Source: Kiritimatiellia bacterium
GTDB taxonomy: Bacteria > Verrucomicrobiota > Kiritimatiellia > B70-G9
Reading direction: 5' to 3'
Length of the DNA stretch: 10,374 bases
Assembly: GCA_012961745.1 (NCBI GenBank)
Contig: DTYT01000181.1
Location: 1-10,374 of the forward strand
Under the pieces are notes generated by a model. That model was not told the DNA's origin. It did not search any database and saw nothing but the letters and a program-made list of their open reading frames with translations. The translations under genes and the position numbers were made by a program. Shown here in pieces: positions 1 through 5,986 of this stretch (positions are counted from its first letter, which is position 1; each line of letters opens with the position of its first letter).

Positions 1-62
1 AGCGCCAGGCCCAGCATGGTGCCGCCGGCGGTTACCAGGATGAGGATCTCGGCGCTGTTCAT
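1..62 (-). CDS. rnfB: RnfB, N-terminal fragment (ion-translocating oxidoreductase subunit B)
   Basis: Only the first 20 codons lie in the window; the gene continues past the left edge. They encode MNSAEILILV followed by a Gly/Ala/Leu-rich hydrophobic stretch, which fits the N-terminal membrane anchor of RnfB. In the family this helix precedes a domain with several Fe-S clusters that accepts electrons from ferredoxin. None of those cysteines is visible here, so the call rests on the hydrophobic start and on position directly after rnfA in a C-D-G-E-A order. The ATG at 62-60 overlaps the rnfA stop as ATGA, and a good GGAGG (plus-strand 69-73) lies 6 nt upstream. Confidence 0.8.
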   Translation of the reverse strand, partial: MNSAEILILVTAGGTMLGLA

Positions 63-793
63 TGTTCGCCTCCACGGGAGTGGATGCGTGCGGAGGGGGA
101 TGCTGCGTGCCGGCTGGGCGCGGGTTTGAGTATCTTCTCAAGGCCGCGATCGACGCCGGTAAACCCGGTGAAGGCCATGGCGAGTATGCCCGCGACCACG
201 AAAGCGATACCCGCGCCCTGCAGGGCGCGGGGCACGTCGGCCACATCGAGTTGCTCGCGGATCCCGGCCATGATCACGATGGCGATGGTGAATCCTATTC
301 CCGCAAAGAATGCCAGGGTAAGGGCCTGGGGCAGACCCCAGACACGCGCCGGGTCCTCCACCCCGGAAACGTGTTTCATGATTTCCAGGCAGGCGAAAAG
401 TATTGCGCAGTTGGTGGTGATCAGAGGCAGATAAACGCCGAAAGAGCGATGCAGGTTGGGGAAAAACCGTCGCACGTACATTTCGACGAACTGGACCGAT
501 GAGGCGATGACAAATATGTAAACAATATAGTTCAGGATGCTGAGATCCACCTCGCGGTGCAGAAGCCACGTGGTCAACGGGGCCCCTGGTCGCAGAACGA
601 AATAGGTCAACGTCCAACTGAGGAAGGAGGCGACGCTGATCACGAAGGTTACGGCAAATCCCATGCCGGTGGCGGTATCCAGCCGGCGGGAGACGCCCAT
701 GAAGGGACACAGCCCCACGAAATAATGCAGTACGAAGTTGTTGATCAGTGCCGCACCGACGGCTATCAACAACAGTGTCACCAGCAAGTCCAC
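59..793 (-). CDS. rnfA: RnfA, membrane subunit of the Rnf complex
   Basis: Polytopic inner-membrane subunit, homologous to NqrE, of the Rnf complex, which couples ferredoxin:NAD+ electron transfer to Na+ or H+ movement. The family signatures are clear: NNFVL at residues 18-22, GLCPFMGVS from 27 (Cys29), LITTNCA ending at 130 (Cys129), and IREQLDVADVP. About six membrane helices can be read. In the RnfA/NqrE family the two cysteines, with their counterparts in RnfE, hold a [2Fe-2S] cluster inside the membrane. The start is GTG at 793, with GGAGG (801-805) 7 nt upstream and 23 nt after the rnfE stop. The protein has 244 residues against about 190-200 in the family. Much of the excess is a hydrophilic, basic tail from about residue 217, which also encodes the rnfB ribosome binding site. 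Confidence 0.95.
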   Translation of the reverse strand: MDLLVTLLLIAVGAALINNFVLHYFVGLCPFMGVSRRLDTATGMGFAVTFVISVASFLSWTLTYFVLRPGAPLTTWLLHREVDLSILNYIVYIFVIASSVQFVEMYVRRFFPNLHRSFGVYLPLITTNCAILFACLEIMKHVSGVEDPARVWGLPQALTLAFFAGIGFTIAIVIMAGIREQLDVADVPRALQGAGIAFVVAGILAMAFTGFTGVDRGLEKILKPAPSRHAASPSARIHSRGGEQ

Positions 794-816
794 GCCAGCA
801 CCTCCCCCGGCGTCAT

Positions 817-1437
817 TCAGTATCCTTTTGTCTCACTTCGGATGGTCCCCAACCAGTTGGCGATACCCAGCAGGAGGCCCATGGTCAGAAAAGCCCCTGC
901 GGGCAACACCATAATCACCCAATTATCCCAGCCCGCCGGCAGGATCCGTATTCCCCACCACGTACCGGAACCAAGGATTTCGCGGACGGTGGCAATGCTG
1001 GCGAGCGCCAAGGCGAATCCCAGCGACTGGCCCGATGCATCGGCAATTGCCACCGCGGGGGATTGACGGGATGCACACACTTCACAGCGGCAGATGATTA
1101 TGCAATTGACGATGATCAGGGGGACATAGGGCCCCAGCTCTTTACTCATCGGGTACATGAAGGCCGCCAGAAAACGATCCGCGATGGTAACGAAAGTGGC
1201 GATGGTCAGCGTGAAAACCAGGATACGCAGATGCGGCTTGAGCAGGCCGCGGATAAGGCTGACCACCAAATTCGCTCCCAGCAGAACGAAGAGAACCGCA
1301 CCGCTCATGGTCATCGCGGCCTTCATGTTGTTGGTAACCGCCAGGGTGGGACACAACCCCAGCAACTGCCGGTACACCGGGTTTTCCGGGATGATTCCCC
1401 GGAGGAATCGTTCCAGTGGTGTGGCGTCGTCGGTCAT
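817..1437 (-). CDS. rnfE: RnfE, membrane subunit of the Rnf complex, with extra cysteines
   Basis: Polytopic membrane subunit paired with RnfA and homologous to NqrD. Signatures are NPVYRQLLGLCPTLAVT near the N-terminus (Cys29), PLIIVNC (Cys112), and the C-terminal VLPAGAFLTMGLLLG. In the family, Cys29 and Cys112 contribute to the membrane [2Fe-2S] site shared with RnfA. I chose ATG at 1437 (206 residues): it overlaps the rnfG stop as ATGA and has GGAGG 10 nt upstream. The in-frame TTG at 1446 lies only 1 nt from that GGAGG. The odd part follows Cys112: where I recall NCIVVGRAEAFA in Escherichia coli RsxE, this protein reads NCIIICRCEVCA. That gives three added cysteines at 116, 118 and 121. 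No other sign of damage is visible. Confidence 0.95.
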   Translation of the reverse strand: MTDDATPLERFLRGIIPENPVYRQLLGLCPTLAVTNNMKAAMTMSGAVLFVLLGANLVVSLIRGLLKPHLRILVFTLTIATFVTIADRFLAAFMYPMSKELGPYVPLIIVNCIIICRCEVCASRQSPAVAIADASGQSLGFALALASIATVREILGSGTWWGIRILPAGWDNWVIMVLPAGAFLTMGLLLGIANWLGTIRSETKGY

Positions 1438-1994
1438 CGTTCCCAACCCTCCAAGGCGCGCCGGAAACCGGCTACCGCCTCATTCACGATCGAGACCACG
1501 CTTTCGGAGGATATGGTGGCTCCGGTTACGGCCTGAATCTCGTTTTCCCCTATGGCCGCCTGGGAAACATGCAGCGGGAGCGTTGCAGGTTTCCCCGTGA
1601 ATTGCTTTCTCCACTGGGCGGCGATAATGTTGGCTCCCAGGCCGGGGGTTTCCTTCTGCTCCAGCACGTACAACCCGGTAATGTATTCCGCCTCTGAGTC
1701 CAGGTCGATGAGCAGCTCAATCCTGTCCGCGAAGCCCTGTCCCACCGCCGGAAGAACCCATCCCACCTGGCGTCCGGCAGAGTCGAACGCCCGGTAAACG
1801 TACACTTTCCCAACAAACTCCTTTTGGCCCCTGACCGCCCCCGGCACCAGATGCGGTATCTGGCCAATGGTTTCGCGGCGTTTGTTCTCCTCAATCCGGG
1901 TCTTCCACGCCAGATCAACGGCGGCGAGTGCCAGCGCGAACCCCGTGGCCAGCAACAGCACCAGCCAGGCTTCGGATATGTACCTCAGCTTCAC
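1434..1994 (-). CDS. rnfG: RnfG, covalent-FMN subunit of the Rnf complex
   Basis: Membrane-anchored flavoprotein of the Rnf complex, homologous to NqrC. One N-terminal helix (about residues 9-27) is followed by a domain outside the cytoplasmic membrane. The middle shows the family pattern ITGLYVLEQKETPGLGANI (105-123). The C-terminal AVTGATISS places the FMN-carrying threonine at Thr160; in this family ApbE links FMN to that residue by a phosphoester bond. At 186 residues it is near normal length. The reading frame stays open upstream to 2162, but GTG at 1994 starts the recognisable protein, overlaps the rnfD stop as GTGA, and follows an AGGA-like site. The upstream part of the frame is only the rnfD gene read in another frame. 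Confidence 0.95.
   Translation of the reverse strand: MKLRYISEAWLVLLLATGFALALAAVDLAWKTRIEENKRRETIGQIPHLVPGAVRGQKEFVGKVYVYRAFDSAGRQVGWVLPAVGQGFADRIELLIDLDSEAEYITGLYVLEQKETPGLGANIIAAQWRKQFTGKPATLPLHVSQAAIGENEIQAVTGATISSESVVSIVNEAVAGFRRALEGWER
1448..1452 (-). promoter_or_regulatory. Ribosome binding site deciding the rnfE start
   Basis: GGAGG on the minus strand, inside the last codons of rnfG. Its spacing is 10 nt to the ATG at 1437 but 1 nt to the TTG at 1446, so it supports the ATG and a 206-residue RnfE. Confidence 0.6.
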
Positions 1995-2998
1995 GGCTTC
2001 CTTTTCCCTGGCGACCCGCCCAATGGCAGGGGAACCGTAAGACGGTCGACAAGAGGAGCCGCGGAATTCATCAGCAGGACGGAGAACATCACGCCCTCGG
2101 GATAGCCGCTGAGATACCTGATCAACATCACCAGCGTGCCTATCCCGATTCCGAATGTCCACCGGCCCTTCCGTGTGACCGGACTGGTGACCGGATCAGT
2201 GGCGATGAAGAAGGCCCCGAGCAGCAGTGCTCCGGCACTCAGATGGTGCAGGGGAGTCCAGTGCGGCGTGGGATGTATCAGGTATGCCGCGCTGCTGATG
2301 ATCGTCACCGCAAGGAGTACGCCGGCGGGGATCCGCCAGGATGCCGTACCGCGGGCGCACAGGTAGAACCCGCCCACCAGGCAAGCCAGAGCGCTGGTCT
2401 CACCAAGGGAACCATTGGTATCCCCCATCAACAGGTGCATCAGACTGGTGCCCTGTCCCATCTGCTTGAGAGCGGTCAGTGGCGTAGCCGAGGTCAGGAT
2501 ATCAACCCCGGTACTCTGGCTGACGTATCCACTGGCCCCCATGGCGGCCGGGAATGCGATCATCACGAAGGCCCTTCCCACCATCGCGGGATTGAAGATG
2601 TTTTGGCCCAATCCACCGAATACCACCTTGCCGAGGAATATTCCCGCGGCCGCCCCGATCAGGTTGACGTACCAAGGAGCGGTTCCGGGTAGGGAGAGCG
2701 CAAAGATCAACCCGGTCACGACCGCCGAGCCGTCCTGGATGGTGGGGGGTCTGCGCAGGAGACGCATGGACAGGGCCTCGACCGACACGCAGGTGATCAC
2801 TGCCAGCAGTAAATGATAGATGGCAAACCATCTGAAGATGTAAAAGGAAACCACGATCACGGGCAGAAGAGCGATGATGACATCCGCCATCATTCTCCGC
2901 GTGGACAGGTCGCGGGATACCATATGCGGCGACGGCCCCACCGACAGTGTCGGCGCCTGTGCGAGCGGGGTATTTTCCTTGCCGGGGGCGTTGTTCAT
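1991..2998 (-). CDS. rnfD: RnfD, membrane subunit with covalent FMN
   Basis: Polytopic inner-membrane subunit homologous to NqrB. Markers are the N-terminal SPHMVSRDLSTRRMMADVIIA segment (about 24-43), GQNIFNPAMVGRAF (131-144), and DILTSATPLTALK (166-178). Thr172 in TSAT is the predicted FMN attachment site; the TSATPL form is usual for RnfD. The C-terminal half includes FFIATDPVTSPVT and a YLSGYPEGVMFSVLLMN segment, both typical of the family. The protein has 335 residues and about ten likely membrane spans. The start is ATG at 2998, overlapping the rnfC stop as ATGA. No good Shine-Dalgarno sequence lies upstream, so translation probably depends on coupling to rnfC. The frame is open further upstream to 3232, but that part is shadow of rnfC. 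Confidence 0.96.
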   Translation of the reverse strand: MNNAPGKENTPLAQAPTLSVGPSPHMVSRDLSTRRMMADVIIALLPVIVVSFYIFRWFAIYHLLLAVITCVSVEALSMRLLRRPPTIQDGSAVVTGLIFALSLPGTAPWYVNLIGAAAGIFLGKVVFGGLGQNIFNPAMVGRAFVMIAFPAAMGASGYVSQSTGVDILTSATPLTALKQMGQGTSLMHLLMGDTNGSLGETSALACLVGGFYLCARGTASWRIPAGVLLAVTIISSAAYLIHPTPHWTPLHHLSAGALLLGAFFIATDPVTSPVTRKGRWTFGIGIGTLVMLIRYLSGYPEGVMFSVLLMNSAAPLVDRLTVPLPLGGSPGKRKP

Positions 2999-4377
2999 GG
3001 TCGCTCTGCGGCAGTCCGGCGTATTTCCGCAAGGCGGGCCTTGGCCACCTTGATCAGTTGTACCAGCGGGATCCGGGCCGGACAGACATAGGCGCAGCAA
3101 CCGCACTCGATACAGTCGGACGCGTGCAGTTTTTCCGCGCGGTCCCACAGTTCGTTCCGGGCCGCCAGCGCGATCTTCGTGGGAACCAGACCTGTCGGAC
3201 ACACATCCACACAGCGTGCGCATCGGATGCACTCGGTCTCAGCTTCCCGTTCCACATCTTCGCGGCGCAGGACAACCAAGCCGCTGGTTCCCTTGGTCAG
3301 CGGCGTGTCCAGGTCGGCCAGCGCGAACCCCATCATCGGTCCGCCCGCCACAATCCGCGCGGCGTCAGGCTTGATTCCCCCGCAGAAATCGAGCAGGTCA
3401 CGACAGGCCGCACCGATGGGAGCCAACAGGTTGCCGGGCTGGTGCACCGCGCCGGTTACCGTCACCACGCGGTGAGTCAGGGCGCCTCCGCGGAGGACCG
3501 CCCGCGCGATCGCCGCCGCGGTGCCTACGTTGATCACCACTACTCCCACATCCAGCGGTAAGCCGCCGGATGGAATGAGTCTTCCGGTCACGGCGGGCAC
3601 CAGTTCCCGTTCTCCTCCCATGGGATACTTGGTCTTCACGGTCACGACGCGGATACCGGTTCCGGCGGCTTCCCGCTCCAAGGCCCGCACGGCGTCGAGC
3701 TTGTTGTCCTCCACCGCAACTGCGATTCCAGCCCCTCCACACGCCCGCGCGGCCAGCAGGGCACCGCAAAGCACCGCCCGCGCGGCCTCCAGCATCATCC
3801 GGTGATCCGCGGTGAGATACGGTTCACATTCGCACCCATTGACTATCAGCAGCTCGACCCCCTTTTCCCGCGCGGAGATCAGCTTGACATGGGTGGGAAA
3901 TGTGGCTCCTCCCAATCCCACGATCCCGGCATCCTGTACGCGCGCGGCGATTTCGTCCGGATCAACATCCTTGATCCTCTCATAGTCCCAGTCACCGCCG
4001 AGGATCTCGTCCAACAGCGCTCGTCCCGACAGGTTGTCCCCGGAAGCGCTGACAGGCACCGCGACGGTGCGGATCCCGGTGGGCAGCGTGAGCGTCGTAT
4101 GCCTTTCCACTGTGCCGCTCAGTGGGGAATGTACCGGCGCGGAGACGAAAGCCCGGCATTCGCCCAGTTTCTGGCCGAAGCTGACCAGTGTCTTGGGACC
4201 GGCGACCGGTTCGGGTGGTGCTCCAATGTGCTGCCGAAGTGGTACCACCACCCGCGGGGGGGTAGGCAGCACCCGAATCGGTGATCCCGAGCTCATACCC
4301 TTCCGCCCGGGCGGATGAACTCCCCCGGAAAAGCTCCCGGTTCGCGGAAAGCGCGGCGTCTTGAATGCCGATTTCAC
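2995..4377 (-). CDS. rnfC: RnfC, NADH-site and 4Fe-4S subunit of the Rnf complex
   Basis: Peripheral cytoplasmic subunit that exchanges electrons with NAD+/NADH through FMN and Fe-S centres. Domains in order: an N-terminal RnfC domain with FSGGVHPPGRKG (16-27); a Complex-I 51-kDa-like nucleotide/FMN domain with GLGGATFPTHVK (154-165) and NGCECEPYLTADHRMM (180-195); a SLBB-like region around 300-350 ending in AGGPMMGFAL; and a ferredoxin-like pair of 4Fe-4S motifs with cysteines 383, 386, 389, 393 and 422, 425, 428, 432. Length is 460 residues, the compact form without a long C-terminal extension. The chosen start is GTG at 4377, which gives the usual short leader before FSGG and overlaps the upstream stop as GTGA. 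No clear Shine-Dalgarno sequence is present. The open frame up to 4608 is not used. Confidence 0.96.
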   Translation of the reverse strand: MKSAFKTPRFPRTGSFSGGVHPPGRKGMSSGSPIRVLPTPPRVVVPLRQHIGAPPEPVAGPKTLVSFGQKLGECRAFVSAPVHSPLSGTVERHTTLTLPTGIRTVAVPVSASGDNLSGRALLDEILGGDWDYERIKDVDPDEIAARVQDAGIVGLGGATFPTHVKLISAREKGVELLIVNGCECEPYLTADHRMMLEAARAVLCGALLAARACGGAGIAVAVEDNKLDAVRALEREAAGTGIRVVTVKTKYPMGGERELVPAVTGRLIPSGGLPLDVGVVVINVGTAAAIARAVLRGGALTHRVVTVTGAVHQPGNLLAPIGAACRDLLDFCGGIKPDAARIVAGGPMMGFALADLDTPLTKGTSGLVVLRREDVEREAETECIRCARCVDVCPTGLVPTKIALAARNELWDRAEKLHASDCIECGCCAYVCPARIPLVQLIKVAKARLAEIRRTAAERP

Positions 4378-4637
4378 GGTGAGGATTGGTTGACCGTGCG
4401 GTTCAGCAGCCAGGCCACGGTGCAACCCAGGGCGAACCCGAGACTCCCGGCGGCCCACTGAACGGCGAGATCGCCCCTGACCAGTGCAGCGCCCGCAATC
4501 GCCGCGGACACCGGCAGCAGAAAGACCACGGCCGACCACGCCACCAGGCGCCCGCCTCCGAATGCATGCCGGGAATGGCGACGCCGCGTCGAGTTTGTCG
4601 CCGGGCAATCGTCACAAACTCCGCCACAGTTTTTCAC
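4374..4637 (-). CDS. Minimal RseC-like membrane protein heading the Rnf operon
   Basis: Small protein of about 87 residues with an N-terminal cysteine cluster (CGGVCDDCP), a short basic linker, then two membrane helices, VVFLLPVSAAIAGAAL and SLGFALGCTVAWLLNR. This is the layout of the RseC/MucC family (SoxR-reducing system), whose genes often sit beside rnf/rsx genes. Escherichia coli RseC has about 159 residues, and the N-terminal beta domain is almost absent here. Family function is a guess at best: a role in assembly, maturation or redox signalling linked to Rnf. The stop overlaps the rnfC start as GTGA. The start is uncertain. GTG at 4637 has a weak GGA upstream; TTG at 4694 would add 19 residues and a fourth cysteine but has no binding site and would fall inside the candidate -10 box. 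Confidence 0.65.
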   Translation of the reverse strand: MKNCGGVCDDCPATNSTRRRHSRHAFGGGRLVAWSAVVFLLPVSAAIAGAALVRGDLAVQWAAGSLGFALGCTVAWLLNRTVNQSSP

Positions 4638-4684
4638 TTGGCATCCGTGCTTGATAAACCGCCGAGACGGACCAGAATCGCCAC

Positions 4685-4713
4685 TCTTTAGCAACGGAGC
4701 TGCGGATTGTAAA
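4685..4713 (-). promoter_or_regulatory. Candidate sigma-70-type promoter for the Rnf operon
   Basis: On the minus strand, TTTACA (plus-strand 4708-4713, five of six to TTGACA) is followed by a 17-nt spacer and TAAAGA (4685-4690, only three of six to TATAAT). It lies about 50 nt ahead of the GTG start of the RseC-like gene. The -10 match is poor, and a five-base-pair hairpin (4712-4725, AAGCC and GGCTT around a four-base loop) abuts the -35 box. The operon could instead be read through from the two genes upstream. Confidence 0.25.
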
Positions 4714-4813
4714 GCCTTTTGGCTTGATCACCAGCGGGCCCAGGGACCGCCGAGTCGAGCCGACCTTGAGGGCAGGGGTCGTCCACGCTGGCCGCGAAGC
4801 GGGCCTTGCGCAG

Positions 4814-5380
4814 TCAAAGACGCTTCGTGCGCGGCTTGACCAGGATCCCGTAGGAATTCGAATAGGCGCGTCCCGACCAGAAATTGGTAATCCGCGGGTT
4901 GAGATTCTCCTCCGCGTGCAGGACCGCGCGGAACTCGGTCACCCCCGGTCCGGGGAAGTAGTAGGTGGGAAGCGAGATCTCGGTCCTGAGCGCGTGGCCC
5001 GGCGGAAGAAGGAGTACCTCTTCCGGATCGAAAAAGCGGGCGCCCTGCGGTTGGTGCACTGTGCTGTCGCGTTGACCATCGGGATAGATCCAGATCATTT
5101 CAATATCGGGATGCCGCGGCAATGCAACCGCATGGCCGTTGCGGTTGTAGATGACAATGTCGAACAGTACCGGCTCGCCGATCCGCACCGAGGCCGTCAA
5201 AGGCCTGATCTGCACCTCTATTCCCCCGGCGCCTTCCGGGGGGAGGTTGGGTCCGACGCGTGTCGGCCGGTATTGCTCGGGGATGCTGGCGCATGAACAG
5301 CACAACGCCAGCAGTCCGGCGGCGGTCCCCCGCTGCAATGCGCAACCCCTGATCCGGCTGGCTCGCAAATCTTCCTCCAT
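4814..5380 (-). CDS. Probable secreted or lipoprotein, beta-sandwich-like, unknown function
   Basis: I do not recognise a named family. The 188-residue protein begins with an Arg-containing n-region, then a short hydrophobic core (GLLALC) and cysteines at 27, 28 and 30. This resembles a lipoprotein signal, though no cysteine fits the lipobox perfectly (C30 has Ser at -1; C27 has Leu-Ala at -3 and -2). The body alternates short hydrophobic strands and turns, including VRIGEPVLFDIVIYNRNG (65-82), LLLPPGHALRTEISL and YYFPGPGVTEFRAVL, then FWSGRAYSNSYGILV near the end. That pattern suggests an Ig-like or similar beta-sandwich; this is inference. The start is ATG at 5380 with AAGG about 9 nt upstream. 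It lies in the same direction as the Rnf operon, 176 nt upstream of its first gene, so co-transcription is possible. Confidence 0.7.
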   Translation of the reverse strand: MEEDLRASRIRGCALQRGTAAGLLALCCSCASIPEQYRPTRVGPNLPPEGAGGIEVQIRPLTASVRIGEPVLFDIVIYNRNGHAVALPRHPDIEMIWIYPDGQRDSTVHQPQGARFFDPEEVLLLPPGHALRTEISLPTYYFPGPGVTEFRAVLHAEENLNPRITNFWSGRAYSNSYGILVKPRTKRL

Positions 5381-5479
5381 CGGTCTACCTTCGTCCAGAA
5401 TCCCTGAGCATATTTCGTTCCAGCTGGCCGAAACCCCTCGCCCAACCCCTGCGGCGGCAGGAATCCCGCGAAACTGCGT

Positions 5480-5752
5480 TCAGCGAGCTTCCCGCCACTG
5501 CTGCCAGAGCCGCTGGAAGCGCTTTACATAAATCATTTCGAAAAGCCGCATCTTATCCGGAAACAGCCTCTCCGCTTCCCAGCGGAGCCGCTCTATACGG
5601 ATGGCGATGTCCACCCACGGCAGATCGCTGCTGAGAATTAGATCTGCGACTGCGTCGGCCTCGGCCTGAAATCTGCGCAGGACAGCGGTCTCGCGTTCCA
5701 CTGCGGTTTCATGGTACCGCGAGCTCGGCGGGCCTTTCCCGGCAGTATCCAT
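5480..5752 (-). CDS. Small charged helical protein, unknown function
   Basis: Unrecognised protein of about 90 residues, rich in Arg, Glu and Trp, with long predicted helices: AVERETAVLRRFQAEADAVA, then VDIAIRIERLRWEAERLF, then LFEMIYVKRFQRLWQQW. No signal peptide, membrane span or cysteine motif is seen, so a cytoplasmic helical-bundle or adaptor protein is plausible. Codon third positions are mostly G or C, like the neighbours, which supports real coding. The frame is open to 5845. I prefer ATG at 5752 because a -10-like GATAAT lies just before it and the residues upstream are Arg/Ser-rich and featureless. It is followed after 99 nt by the putative lipoprotein gene in the same direction. 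The 99-nt gap holds nothing that I recognise. Confidence 0.55.
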   Translation of the reverse strand: MDTAGKGPPSSRYHETAVERETAVLRRFQAEADAVADLILSSDLPWVDIAIRIERLRWEAERLFPDKMRLFEMIYVKRFQRLWQQWREAR

Positions 5753-5758
5753 CACTTC

Positions 5759-5787
5759 ATTATCCACGCTTTCCGCACGCCAAGCAA
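5759..5787 (-). promoter_or_regulatory. Candidate promoter for the minus-strand genes, possibly leaderless
   Basis: TTGCTT (plus-strand 5782-5787, three of six to consensus), a 17-nt spacer, then GATAAT (5759-5764, five of six). The ATG at 5752 begins 7 nt after the -10 box, close to where transcription would start, so the message could have no leader. The -35 match is weak. Confidence 0.3.
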
Positions 5788-5888
5788 GTCCCGGATGACG
5801 CCCTCGGACCGCGGAGCTGGCGGTCTGCCGGCGGGTGGTGGGCAACGGAATTGCACGACCACCGCACCTGGCCGGCGTCTTCCGGAGC

Positions 5889-5917
5889 TTGTTGAGGGGA
5901 AGCAGACACCGTATACT
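5889..5917 (+). promoter_or_regulatory. Candidate promoter for the MscS-type channel gene
   Basis: TATACT at 5912-5917 matches the -10 consensus at five of six positions. TTGTTG at 5889-5894 sits 17 nt upstream as a weak -35 (three of six). The predicted start of transcription would give a leader of roughly 60 nt before the GTG at 5987. The leader contains the octamer CCGGTTGC twice, at 5924-5931 and 5964-5971, with no known meaning. Confidence 0.3.
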
Positions 5918-5986
5918 CTCAATCCGGTTGCCAGGACTCCGGGCAAATGGGGAACCTGGATCACCGGTTGCTGAAAAAGGTGTAAG

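Noticed and set aside
62..1600. Long plus-strand open frames (for example 748-1536 and 62-502) opposite rnfA, rnfE and rnfG
   Set aside because: They are antisense to clear Rnf genes. Their products are rich in Arg, His, Gln and Pro with no domain pattern, as expected for shadows in GC-rich DNA.
1995..2162. N-terminal extension of rnfG to 2162, and likewise rnfD to 3232 and rnfC to 4608
   Set aside because: The extra residues are out-of-frame readings of the upstream gene. Family-typical N-termini begin exactly at the 4-base overlaps.
3090..3260. Cysteine-dense segment taken as a separate ferredoxin gene
   Set aside because: The two 4Fe-4S motifs are in frame with the rest of RnfC and are the normal C-terminal ferredoxin-like part of that subunit.
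4712..4725. Hairpin AAGCC/GGCTT as an intrinsic terminator after the lipoprotein gene
   Set aside because: The stem is only five base pairs and is followed by just three T residues on the minus strand. Chance is a good explanation.
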